From: Nitzschia sp. DOCU1
Taxonomy: Eukaryota; Bacillariophyta; Bacillariophyceae; Bacillariales; Bacillariaceae
Direction: 5' to 3'
Length of the DNA stretch: 64,000 nt
NCBI GenBank assembly: GCA_951394045.1
Contig: OX596000.1
Coordinates: 930,001-994,000, forward strand
The notes under the pieces are model-generated. The model made no database searches. It was not told the origin of the DNA and was given only the letters and a program-made list of their open reading frames with translations. The position numbers were made by a program, and so were the translations under genes. Of this stretch, positions 54,355 through 64,000 are shown one piece after another. Position 1 is the first letter of the stretch. Each line of letters opens with the position of its first letter.

Positions 54355-56447
54355 ATGGCCAAGTCAGCACTGCGACGTCGCCGAGGCACTAAGTTGCGGG
54401 GTGGTGGCATCTTCGGGGATCATGCCATGCTCAAGGGGCTATTTGTGGCTATGTGTCTTGTGGCCGTAGGGCTTGCGGGTGGCTTGATGATCGGTCTGAC
54501 GACCATGTCCGGGTCTGGCTCACCCCCATCCGCAGTATCCACGGGCAGCGATCCCAGCAAACCCTCCAATCTTCGGGTCTCTCCATCTGCTGCTCGTGTC
54601 GTGCCAGGTATCAGTGTGCCGCCGCCACAAAAACAGGTGGGTTCAGGTGGCATCGACCTGACTGGCATGTCATTGGCGCAGCGCAAGGGCGCCTTCCTGG
54701 GGCACAAGCCCGAAATTCGAACCAAAGGGCCGTTTCCTTACTACCCCGACAACGGCGCCCTGGTAGATCCGAACCATGATTTCTCATCTTTCAGGGCCAA
54801 AGGCGGAGGGCGCTTTGAAGAGTGGAGGCACGGTGATTCACCGTACGTCTACGAAATGGGAGAATCGGATGACTTGGCCAGATCGAGGAGGTATCATGTC
54901 AAAAAGGCTATGCAGTTCGCGTGGTCGGGCTATGAACAGTACGCGTTCGGAATGGACGAAATCAAGCCAGAGACCATGACGGGAGAGAACGGCTGGGGTG
55001 GCTTTGGAACAACGCTTGTGGACTCATTAGACACTTTATGGTTGATGGACATGAAGGAGGAATTCCAGAGGGCCAGAGACTGGGTCAGGGACTCACTCAG
55101 CAACAACCGAAACCGAATGGTCAGCTTCTTCGAAACGACGATCAGATCGCTCGGGGGCCTACTCGCGGCGTACGACTGGTCGGGCGACGAGGTCTTCCTG
55201 GAGAAGGCGCAGGATCTGGGGAAACGGCTCTTCAAAGCAGTCGATAGCAACCCACTTGGAATTCCCTACGGTCAGGTCAATCTTGCGACCGGGGCAGTGC
55301 ACAACATTCCATGGACAGGAGAGAGCTCAATTGTTGCTGAGTTTGCAACTGTTCAAATCGAATTCCGCTTGTTGGCTCGTCTAACCGGCAATGCCGAGTT
55401 TAAGGAAAAAACTGAAAAAGTATTCCAAATCCTGAAGGACATGAACCCTCCCGATGGCCTCTATCCTTATTTTGTGAGAAATTCAGGCGAGCGACCAGCG
55501 TTTACCAATAACAAGCTCACGTTTGGAGCCATGAGCGACTCTTTCTACGAATACATGCTCAAGATCTGGATCCAGGGTGGGAGAACGGAAGACATGTACA
55601 GAGAAATGTATGACAAATCGATTCAGGGCATGCATGATGAACTTCTGCAAGTATCAAGTCCTTCTGGATTGGTTTTCATTGCCGACAAGAATGGGGGGCA
55701 TCTGGATACGAAGATGGATCATCTTGTTTGTTTCATGGGGGGGCTGCTCGCCCTCGGGGCGTACACGGATCCGCAAGGTAAAAAAATGTGCTTTTCCCTT
55801 TGCAATGTCTACTTCACCACTCTAGAGGTCTTACCCAAAATCTTACACCGACCCGCAAGGACTGAACTCCGAACGCGCTCAACGAGATTTGAAGACCGGG
55901 AAGGTGCGTATTAAAGCGGAGTTATAGCCGTGATGAGAGCGTTCGAACATGGGGACTCAAATCACTCCTTGTCCCTCCTCTGATCCAGGCGCTGACGTAC
56001 ACGTGCTATCAAATGTACGCTCGGATGCCCACCGGTATTTCACCAGAATTCATTCAATTCTACGAAGACAAAGATTTCGAAATAGGCCATGGCGCACCCC
56101 ACTATCTGTTACGCCCCGAGACTCTTGAATCGTTTTTTGTCTTGTATCATTTGACTGGCGACCCAGTCTATCGTGAATGGGGATGGGAAATTTTTCAAGC
56201 AATTGAGAGATACTGTAAGACTACTGCTGGGTACGGACAACTGCATGATGTACGGAAACTATCTGCACCGCCCGAGAACAAAATGGAAACGTTCTTCTTC
56301 GCGGAAACAATGAAATACCTCTACTTGCTCTTCGACCCGGATACACCCATCGATCTGCTCAACAAGCACGTATTCAACACGGAAGCACACCCCCTTCGCA
56401 TTTTCCCAGTGATGGACGCAGCTGGAGTTAAAAACCTTCTGAAGTAG
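54355..56447 (+). CDS. GH47 class I alpha-1,2-mannosidase (ER/Golgi)
   Basis: Exons 54355-55777, 55860-55903 and 55989-56447, all GT-AG, 641 residues. It is a type II membrane protein: basic N-terminus (RRRRGTKLRGG), a transmembrane helix at about 23-46, then a stem. The catalytic domain has GFGTTLVDSLDTLWLM, ETTIRSLGGLLAAYDWSGD, RPETLESFFVLYHLTGD and the terminal NTEAHPLRIF, where the Thr helps bind the catalytic calcium. The enzyme trims alpha-1,2-mannose from N-glycans in the ER or Golgi. The 44-nt middle exon is very small. Intron 1 (82 nt) is bounded by a near-perfect direct repeat ending CCGCAAGG, which suggests recent gain. Confidence 0.93.
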
Positions 56448-56590
56448 CCATTCGATCGCGATGTCCGCTTTCAGGTCCAAGTACGGGTGGTAGATATCGA
56501 ACACGGTTCAACTTTCTAATAATCGAAGGAACTTCGACTGCAGTTGGGTCCTGCGATATGGCTTGTGTGTTTCTGGAGGAATACACCCAC

Positions 56591-57082
56591 TTACAATGGC
56601 ACTAGGTTTGACAGTTCATCATTAGAAACTTCATGTCGCGTAACATTCATGAAGTTATATCCCAATAATGCAATGCAGAGCCATAGAATCGAGAATGAGC
56701 AGCAGTAAAGGGCAAAACCTGGGCGTTCCATATACGTGAGCCCAAGAATGACGCCAACCGAATAGTTTAGCACGACAAGTCCCTGCGAACTTAACACGAG
56801 AACGCGCGTCAAAATCCCGGGGCGAGTGCTTGGATTATTATTTGCAAAGCCGAGCAAGTAGCTTGATGATATTCCTGTTGCCCCAAAAGAGACCAAACCA
56901 AAATCAATGAAATGTGAATATGTGCCGACTGCTGTATTAACCAACGCCCAGAACCAAAATACCAGTGAAAAGATAAGGACTGAAATGGAATACAACCGAA
57001 GTGGATGCCATTTCGAAAAGCATGCGAAAATGGACGAAACGACTTGCGATGAACTGGCAGGAGGCCCCGTACGCGAACTCAT
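56591..57082 (-). CDS. Hypothetical four-helix membrane protein
   Basis: 163 residues from the ATG at 57082 (the longer frame begins with TTG). Four hydrophobic helices can be seen at about residues 30-50, 55-80, 90-110 and 120-145, with short loops. Cys and Ser are frequent at the N-terminus. No family was recognised. It stands head-to-head with the NAPE-PLD-like gene and tail-to-tail with the mannosidase. Confidence 0.6.
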   Translation of the reverse strand: MSSRTGPPASSSQVVSSIFACFSKWHPLRLYSISVLIFSLVFWFWALVNTAVGTYSHFIDFGLVSFGATGISSSYLLGFANNNPSTRPGILTRVLVLSSQGLVVLNYSVGVILGLTYMERPGFALYCCSFSILWLCIALLGYNFMNVTRHEVSNDELSNLVPL

Positions 57083-57547
57083 GATGACGTTCAGCGCGGA
57101 GGATTTGCTTCGGTCCTTTCCTTTGACGCCGAACCCAAATATATCAGTCAATGCTTTGCTGGCTCACAAGTTATTATCATAAAATCGGTGAGAAGTTTTC
57201 CACAGATAGACGTGGTTGTCCCTAAAGTCTATGAGTCTATATCCTTGTGCTGTCGTTGTTGTTCGTTGTAGAAGCCGTATTACCTGCTTTGATGCCGAGA
57301 AAGCGCACGAATGAGATGTGCATCGAATGTGAAAATGCACCCGTCTCGCTTTTGCGGGATGACGTCAATTGGTTATGAGTGCAAACTCTCTCTCCTCGTG
57401 CCATTTTCGCGCCACCGCAACCATCGACTGTCAGATCTCTCTCACATCAGTCAGCATCGATGATGCGTTTGGACAATGGCACTTATTAACCTGTCAATCT
57501 ACCTTTGACGAAGCAGCAAACGGTCACCTTTGTTTGCTGATGCGAGG
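57083..57547. promoter_or_regulatory. Head-to-head promoter with CRE palindrome
   Basis: 465 bp between divergent genes. A perfect TGACGTCA lies at 57360-57367, about 180 bp upstream of the NAPE-PLD ATG. This octamer is the classic bZIP (CRE) site, and TGACGT-type elements control some diatom promoters. The activity here is inferred. Confidence 0.45.
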
Positions 57548-59326
57548 ATGATGTCAATTCGCCCAACGTTCTGCGTGATTCGTGGTCAAGTGCGGCGAAG
57601 AGGCAGATTTGGCTCGTGGCCCGCTCATTCGCAGATTCGATCTTACTACTATTTTCCGGTATCATGGGAAGAGTTTAAGGAGAGGCTATATCGCTGGGTA
57701 GACACCGCAGAGGAGCGCTTTGTGAAAGTCAGGCTTGTTTCACGACAACACCGGCGGAGACAATTCAACCAAGGCCGTCGTCAAATAATGTCAAGAATCG
57801 TTGGTCGCACGGCAGCAAAATGGCGTTTCTGGGTACAAAAGCAGCGAAAAAGAACACTGAGTGCACCCTCTGCCCTTCCGCTTCCAATTATCACTCCGGA
57901 TGGTGATGGTTCTACCTACGCAAAAAGTCTCCGAGCACGATATCAGGGATGGAAAATCAGACGAAAAGAACAATACCAGGGCTGGAAATCTAAACGGCAA
58001 GAACAATATCAAAGCTGGAAGGTTAGAAGACAGGAGCAATACCAGGGTTGGAAACTAAGGCGTCAGATGGATTGGATCAGAACAAAACAGATTGTACTCA
58101 ATGAGTACTCGAGGCCGGAGTGGTTCGATGAGCTTGGACGGCCATTGACATCGAAGTCGTTTGGCAGATTCGTAAACCCTTGGCAATCACAGTCGACGAA
58201 TGGTGTGCACTCATTTTCCACCCTTCTCAACTGGCGCTTACAGCGATTTCGCCGTGAATACTCACAAATAGGCGGGGCTGGAAGACTGATCCCAAAGCTC
58301 TCGTGGACCGGTCCAGTCCGTTCAGCACCGACTGCGACAGAAGTGTCGAAACCGTTGCCGAACATCGATTCTGAAAATCTGACTTTAACTTGGGTGGGCC
58401 ATTCAACATGCTGGATACAAATAAATGGTTTCACTGTGTTGACTGATCCGATTTTCAGCCTTCGGTCTTCACCATATCAGTCATTACCCATTGGCGTAGC
58501 CCGGGATGTCCCGCCGTCTCATTCGATTCAGCAGCTTGTTGAACATGCAGGAGGGGCCGTTGACTTTTGCTGCATAACACACGATCATTATGATCACATG
58601 GATAGGGGCTCTGTCGAGCAATTGGCGCCGCATGTAAATAAGTGGGTGGTACCCTTAGGTATTAAAGATTGGCTTGTGGAAAAATGCGGCGTGATATCAG
58701 AGTCAGTTGTTGAACTCGAATGGTGGCAGCAATCGTCCTTTGCGAGACAGATTCCTAGAGCTTTCCCGACGATGATTGACGAACAAACGAGCTCTGATGA
58801 CTTGACGATTACCCTCACCCCGGCACAGCACTGGAGCAGTCGGACGCTATTCGACAGAAACAAACGCCTATGGGGCTCGTTTGCGATCACGTCTCGATAT
58901 TATCGTTTGTTCTTTTGCGGCGATACAGGGTATCCTTCTTCTTTCCCTCTCTTCCGTCAAATTGCTGACACTCTCGGGCCATTTGATCTCTCCTGCATCC
59001 CAATCGGTGCATACCTACCTGAGGAACTAAACAAATTTCACCATGTCAATCCATCGGATGCAGTGAAGATTGCCCGGGATCTCAAGAGCCGGCATTCAGT
59101 AGCTATCCACTGGGGAACCTTCGCCCTTGGTGAGGAAGACATGGACGACCCACCGCGTGCTTTGGAGGAAGCGTTACAAGCTGAGCGCACCATATTGCCA
59201 CCTTTTGAGACACTCGAGCATGGAAATACCATTCAAATTAGTCATGCCATAGCATCGTCAGAAACGCAATGGAAAATGACCTCATTTCCAACAACGGTGG
59301 AACGTTCTGGCAACGTCGTTAGTTGA
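57548..59326 (+). CDS. NAPE-PLD-like metallo-beta-lactamase-fold hydrolase
   Basis: 592 residues from the ATG at 57548 (a second ATG follows at once). The Arg-rich N-terminus could target mitochondria or another organelle. Residues 132-175 hold four tandem 11-residue units of type YQGWKxRRQEQ, an insert absent from usual family members. The catalytic domain starts near 283 (TLTWVGHSTCWIQ), with the zinc motif HDHYDH (His345, His347, Asp349, His350), PAQHW (His428), FCGDTGYP (Asp459) and AIHWGTF (His521). These match NAPE-PLD, which releases N-acylethanolamines from N-acyl-phosphatidylethanolamine. The substrate in this organism is not proven; the related bacterial UlaG-like group is the alternative. 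Confidence 0.88.
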   Translation: MMSIRPTFCVIRGQVRRRGRFGSWPAHSQIRSYYYFPVSWEEFKERLYRWVDTAEERFVKVRLVSRQHRRRQFNQGRRQIMSRIVGRTAAKWRFWVQKQRKRTLSAPSALPLPIITPDGDGSTYAKSLRARYQGWKIRRKEQYQGWKSKRQEQYQSWKVRRQEQYQGWKLRRQMDWIRTKQIVLNEYSRPEWFDELGRPLTSKSFGRFVNPWQSQSTNGVHSFSTLLNWRLQRFRREYSQIGGAGRLIPKLSWTGPVRSAPTATEVSKPLPNIDSENLTLTWVGHSTCWIQINGFTVLTDPIFSLRSSPYQSLPIGVARDVPPSHSIQQLVEHAGGAVDFCCITHDHYDHMDRGSVEQLAPHVNKWVVPLGIKDWLVEKCGVISESVVELEWWQQSSFARQIPRAFPTMIDEQTSSDDLTITLTPAQHWSSRTLFDRNKRLWGSFAITSRYYRLFFCGDTGYPSSFPLFRQIADTLGPFDLSCIPIGAYLPEELNKFHHVNPSDAVKIARDLKSRHSVAIHWGTFALGEEDMDDPPRALEEALQAERTILPPFETLEHGNTIQISHAIASSETQWKMTSFPTTVERSGNVVS

Positions 59327-59389
59327 AATGTTGCGTCGTTGCCTACTGCACAAGTTGATTTAAAGAAATTCTCTCGCATTTATTTGTAC

Positions 59390-59656
59390 CTACATAGCAA
59401 CGTGAGACTGCCTGAGACCATCCTGGAAGCCTCTCCAAAACACAAAAAAGTATGCCAAAGATACAACCAGCGTAAACCAGCCAACGGTATGAAATACACA
59501 TCGTTCATATGGGTTCAACATGTAGAGACCTGTCCATAGATTAAAGCGGTAGATCCATTTACTGATCAAGCCTCCATCAGCACACAGGGCATCGGTGTTC
59601 GTGTTTGTCAGTTTGGAAGTTCGTCGCTTGGTTCTTGGAGAAGTTGAGACCGTCAT
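59390..59656 (-). CDS. Small subunit of serine palmitoyltransferase (ssSPT-like)
   Basis: 88 residues from the ATG at 59656. A polar, Thr/Lys-rich N-terminus is followed by WIYRFNLWTGLYMLNPYERC and a transmembrane helix WFTLVVSLAYFFVFW. The LYML-P-ER-VF signature with an adjoining helix is that of the animal SPTSSA/SPTSSB proteins, which activate serine palmitoyltransferase in the ER for sphingolipid synthesis. The assignment rests on this short motif and the topology, but the match is close and in the right place. Confidence 0.75.
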   Translation of the reverse strand: MTVSTSPRTKRRTSKLTNTNTDALCADGGLISKWIYRFNLWTGLYMLNPYERCVFHTVGWFTLVVSLAYFFVFWRGFQDGLRQSHVAM

Positions 59657-60356
59657 TTTCCCGTTGCGCTAGCAGAAAGCCGCACTTTTCACGATCGATT
59701 AAGATGGCGCTTTTCAGAGGGAGGGCGATCTAGCTCGAAGCCTGGTGAGTATCTGGTAGTCCCACGAGGATCTCTCGGCAAGGAATCGAGGAAAGAGGAG
59801 TGCAACAAGAAGCAAAAGGGAGTCTAACCCCGGTGGTATGATAGTTTCGCAAAGATGGCATTGGTGTGTGCGTGTGAACGTGTTTTGGTTGAGCGTGGGG
59901 CGCGGCGCCGTCGAGGACTGACTCCGGGTCTTGACAAACAGTGCACGCGCCCGCCGAGAACAGGCGCGCCGGGCGGCTCCCTCGTTCGAACTACTAGGAG
60001 ATGAGGCGGGATTGCCTATGACTACTAAGTTAGAAGTGTTGAGTATCCCGGACTGATGATGGAGATGGAGCTCTCGCCTGTCCGCGCCCCTTGAGCGGTA
60101 TCAAACCTAACAGAACTGGGAAGGGCAACGAATCCTTCATAAAATATGCCACATACAATAGAAAAGTTGGTTCCCATTCCGGGGGATTTGTCAAAGACGG
60201 CAATTCACTTTGTCGCGACGTTTCCCTGTTAAGCATACTCCGCTAGTCCAATAAGCATAAACTCCTATTCATTTTGTCATATAGATCGAATTAACATTAT
60301 TGTCTCTGTTGTAGGGGGAGTGTTTTCAGGCTGCCACGCTGCTGCCGTCTAGGTTT
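59657..60356. other. Intergenic, no gene seen
   Basis: 700 bp between the ssSPT start and the end of the myosin gene, both on the minus strand. It includes a GC-rich patch near 59895-59990. No RNA gene or repeat was recognised; it should contain the ssSPT promoter and the myosin 3' UTR. Confidence 0.45.
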
Positions 60357-63300
60357 CTAGTTTGCTGCTTCAGCAGCTGCAAGTTCACTCTTGGCTTCTG
60401 ACTCGCATTCGAGGGCGAGTACCAGAATGTCTTCTGTGAGCTGAGCGTCGTCGCATTGGTCCTGGATCATTTCCATGATGTTCGCCATCGCCTTTTGGTA
60501 GTTCACACGGATCTGCGCTTCGGCGTCGTAATAGCCTTGGCGCATTCGGAGATCTTCCTTCAGCTTCATGTTTTGTTTCTTATACTTGTCCAAATTCTGC
60601 ATGAGCTTGGAATTGTTGTTATTATTCTTCTTCGATTGCTCATTCAACGCCTCGAACGACGCTCCAGCATAGGCATTGGCCTCGAGCAAACGCTTATTGT
60701 TCTCTTGCATCGTATCGAAATCTTTTCGGAGCTGGGTAGTGGAAGCCCGCAACTTCTTGTTCTCCTTTCGCAAATAGGAGATAATCTCCGTACTATCCTC
60801 CAACTTCTTCTTTTCCTTGTCGGATAGAAGAGGGATAGCAGCTATCTTAGCCTCCTCGGCCGCAATCTGCTCAACAACATCGTCGCGTTCGGCTTCGGCT
60901 TTGATAGCTTCTTCTTCGAGCTCGGCGATTTGGGCGTCCCATTTCTTCTGCTTGGTATCAAGGTCCTTTTCCTTGTCCTTGACATCCTTCTTATACTTCT
61001 TGATCTTCTTGTCTTTCTCCTTCTCGAACTTATCCTTCATATCCTTCTCTTTCTTCTCGCGCTTGGCAATCGCTTCTTTCTCCTTTCGGATGCGCTCTTC
61101 CTCAGCCTCACGTTCGGCCTTTTCTCTGGCCTCGCGTTCGGCCTTCTCCTTAGCGAGTCGAGCTTCTCGAGCAGCGGCGGCTTTCTTCTCAGCCTTTTCA
61201 CGCGCGATTCGTTCTCGCTCTCGCTTCTTTGCAGCAGCAGCACGGGCTTCCTTGGCATCTTGTACCTGCTGAATCTTGGCCTTGGTCTCCTTGTACCAGT
61301 CTTGAACCTTCAGCACAGCCTTTCTCCTCTTCGTTTCGGCTTCCTTGCCACCCTTTCTAACCAACCAACCACGGATGAATCTTTGGATGGACAACGACTG
61401 GGTTCCCATCTCCTTGGTGCGGTTGGCTTCGAGGAACTCGAGGGCACCCAAACGGAAGTAAGATCTGGTCTTACCGCAGACAAATGCTTTTACAACCTTG
61501 CCGCCCTCAGTTACCTCACGTGGCTTCAACGCGCAAGTAAGCAGGGCCTCGCAGTCAAGTTTGAGCTTCTCACCCTCTTCCATATCCTTGGTGGACGAAG
61601 ACGGGAACTTGATTCTGTCCCACATGGTAGAGAACTTGAATCGAACAGTCTTGTTCTCGATACGGTTGGGGAAGGCAGAGCGCGACAGAGTCACAGCTGC
61701 GACGACACCAGCGCAGCGGAGCTGTTCAATGGTACTGATGTGTTGCATGATGGACGGCTTCTTGAAAGTGTTCGGCTTGATGCAACGAATGTATCGAGAG
61801 TTGGTCTGTTTCAACATCGTCATGAGCTTCATCAGCTGTCCCTTGTACTTGGTCCATACAGTGGGGGCGACGAGGTTGGACTTTGCACGCTTGGGAGCCG
61901 ACTTCGAAGAGGTAGGAGCTGCCTGCTCAAGGTTCGAGCAATTGTCGTTGGTCAAGTGCTTCGCAAGGATTTCGTTGGTGGATTTCAGAGCACAATCCGA
62001 CAAGTCCGTGGGCAACGTATCTTGGTTGCTGCCAACGAAGCCCTCGGAATCGTACATGACTTTACCGGCATAATGGTGGATGCCAAACTCCTTCCTGTTG
62101 ATCTTGGATTGAATCAAACAGGGTGACTTCTTGTTGGCAGCCAAAGCCTTTTGCACGAAAGCCTCGTCCGTACCCTTTGGACGGACACACTCTTCGTTCA
62201 ACATGGCGAGGAGCCCTGCCTTTCCTTCGATCAAATCCAACACATCAGTGTTGTCGTCATACTTGATCTCGTCTAAGGGGATGCCCTCGAATTCATATTC
62301 TTCTTGGACCGAGCGGAAAATATCTTCGGTGAATTTGGCTTGGAGCTTCTCGTTACAGTAATTGATGCAAAGTTGTTCAAAGCGGTTGCGGACGAATGAC
62401 TCGAAACCGAAAATATCGAGAAGACCAATGATGCCGAAATCGGTTTGGGTTCCGCCATTGTAGTTGAGCTCGGCACAAGTGGCATCATTGATGGCACGCA
62501 CAAGCCACAAGAAACTTCGAGCATAGATTTCCTTGGCGAATGCATCAGCCGAATCCTTGGCCACGTCGGCGTTCAAGGGGACCTTGTAAGACTCATTTCG
62601 CGTCTTCATGGTACGCTCCGTCAAACAATCAATCAAGTCCTGCTCAGTACAACCCATAAGCTCCGCACAATTGGCGAATTCAGTCTTGTCCTTGACGACA
62701 GACTTATCGTCATCCTTGGGATCCTTCATAAAAGAAAGATTTCCGAGCTGCAAAACGATGCAGATGGCACGCATCAGTGTCGTGAGTTTGTCGCCATCGA
62801 TTCCGATCGCCTTGAGAACCTCAACGGTTTTCTTAAAGTGATCACCATCCTTCATTCCCTCAATGGTGTCGGTCGGAGCCTTGCCAATGTAAGCAAAAGA
62901 TTCGTTTGTCGTACCCTTCAATTTCGGCCAGAACGAAGCTTTGGAACTTTCGTCAGCTGCGATTAGCTGGTAAAAGACGTGGTACGTTCTCTCCTCAGTG
63001 TCATGGTAGGTGACACGATTCTTTTCCAGGAGATAGACATCGCATTTGCTTCCAGCTAGCTTGCACTTGAGGGTGCTCTTGTCGGCAAAGGCCCTCATTG
63101 ACTTGTCACCCTGGTCGAATTGAAGCTGGGTGTACTTACCGAATCGACTGGAGTTGTCGTTTCGGCGTGTCTTGGCATTACCGAAAGCCTCGAGCAAAGG
63201 ATTCGACTCAAGTACACGGTTCACAACAGGGTCAGAGAAGGAACCGCTGTCCGCTTCAGTAGTCTTTCCACGCTGAACGCTCGCAATGTGATTCATCGCG

Positions 63301-63978
63301 ATTTTCACAGTCTCCGTCTTACCAGCCCCGGACTCTCCGGAAACGAGAATGGACTGATCCTGGCTGCCAAAGGCAAGGCCCTTGAAGCAAAGAGCAGAGA
63401 CTTCGTAAACGTGAGGCTCAACCAGCTTGCGAGCGTCACCCTCGTGGTCCTCCCAAACGAGAGTGTTGGCATATTGTCCACGAACTTTCTCGGTGTAGAT
63501 TTCAGCGAACCATTGGAAGGGGTTCACGGCAATGATGATATCTCCCGTTCGCGTGTAAGGGAAATTCTCCAAGTGACGCTGCTTTAAGTTGTAAAGAATC
63601 GCGGCCTGTTGGGAGATACGATCAAAAGTACGCGATACGAGAGCCATGTTAGTAAGCGCAGTTGTCGGGATTCTTTCAAAGATCTGACTTGCTTACCTCA
63701 TGCAAAAATGGAAGCTCCACCATGTCAGCAAAGCATTTCGAGTTTCCGTGCTCGTCAACATTCTGCATCGGCAAAACTCCCTTTGCGTAATCGGAAAGAT
63801 CGACCTCCGCCTCGATCCACCTTTTCGCTGTCTTTCCTCCATCGCAAATGATGGACTGTTCATCCTTGTACTCAGGGATCGAAACATCCGCTGTATTTCC
63901 AGTCTGGCTCGTGAGTTTAGCTGGGATCCAGGCATTCTCTGGATCCTTGAGAAAGACGTAAGCCTCCTTCTTCCCCAT
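60357..63978 (-). CDS. Myosin heavy chain with long single-helix tail
   Basis: Exons 63978-63697 and 63605-60357, with a 91-nt GT-AG intron; 1176 residues if the ATG at 63978 is the start. The frame continues to the window edge, so a longer N-terminus is possible. An SH3-like N-terminal domain is followed by the motor: PYTRTGDIIIAVNP, P-loop GESGAGKTE (from residue 184), switch I NDNSSRFGKY, switch II DIFGFESF, and an actin-binding region RYIRCIKPN. One IQ-like motif (IQRFIRGWLVRKGGK) ends the head. Then come about 120 residues of alternating Glu/Lys/Arg, probably a stable single alpha helix, and a C-terminal coiled coil. It is an actin motor; the class was not determined. The tail is shared with the protein at 50792-53698. 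Confidence 0.93.
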
Positions 63979-64000
63979 CTTGGTCGATTTGCCTGTCAAC

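Noticed and set aside
60930..62126. Plus-strand ORF of 398 codons, Leu-rich, over myosin
   Set aside because: It is the complement of the Glu/Lys-rich myosin tail and motor; composition explains its length.
63606..63647. Myosin exon starting at the ATG at 63647
   Set aside because: The segment lies in an intron: GTAAGC at 63696 and AG at 63606-63607 join LPFLHE to AAILYNLKQRH, which is the conserved myosin sequence.
1..64000. tRNA, rRNA or CRISPR arrays
   Set aside because: I looked for T-loop and anticodon-arm patterns and for spaced short repeats in the intergenic regions and found none; a tRNAscan and Rfam search would settle it.

Overview
The window reads as nuclear DNA of a stramenopile alga, most likely a pennate diatom. 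The basis is short spliceosomal introns (44-nt exons and 64-91 nt introns), a CoDi-type Ty1/copia element, Ty3/gypsy elements, a diatom-style GT8-like glycosyltransferase, a secreted/plastid-directed GrpE, and a myosin with a long single-helix tail. Only ATG was accepted as a start, so several long frames that open on TTG or GTG are given here with shorter, ATG-based starts. Species was not determined.

Region by region. 1-10.15 kb is a nest of dead mobile elements on the minus strand. A Ty3/gypsy copy (gypsy-1) sits in the reverse transcriptase of an older Ty1/copia copy, and the copia gag is split by an 812-bp hAT-like insertion with an 8-bp target duplication. 10.3-32.1 kb is ordinary gene space: a GT8-like glycosyltransferase, a large PXA/PX sorting nexin, a PAS-domain protein in five exons, two unrecognised proteins, beta-adaptin, a small membrane protein and an SMG7/EST1-like protein. 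32.1-36.8 kb is gene-poor and holds a GIY-YIG-like remnant and a 189-bp tandem repeat. 36.8-38.6 kb carries a head-to-head G-patch/GrpE pair. 39.3-50.1 kb is a second accessory block: small ORFs within inverted repeats, a decayed DDE-type transposase, palindromes, a full-length young gypsy element (gypsy-2: identical 137-bp LTRs, 5-bp target duplication, open gag and pol) and a long fold-back repeat that gypsy-2 appears to have interrupted. 50.8-64 kb returns to genes: a repeat-rich protein with a myosin-like tail, a GH47 alpha-mannosidase, a four-helix membrane protein, a NAPE-PLD-like hydrolase, a small subunit of serine palmitoyltransferase, and a myosin heavy chain at the right edge.

The host genes do not form one pathway. 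Several concern the endomembrane system (beta-adaptin, sorting nexin, GH47 mannosidase, GT8, NAPE-PLD, ssSPT, myosin), which may be chance. The main oddities are: gag and pol share one frame and are separated by a single UGA in both gypsy elements; a GT8 intron needs an AC acceptor; a GH47 intron is flanked by a direct repeat; and the myosin's C-terminal coiled-coil module recurs in a non-motor protein about 7 kb away.
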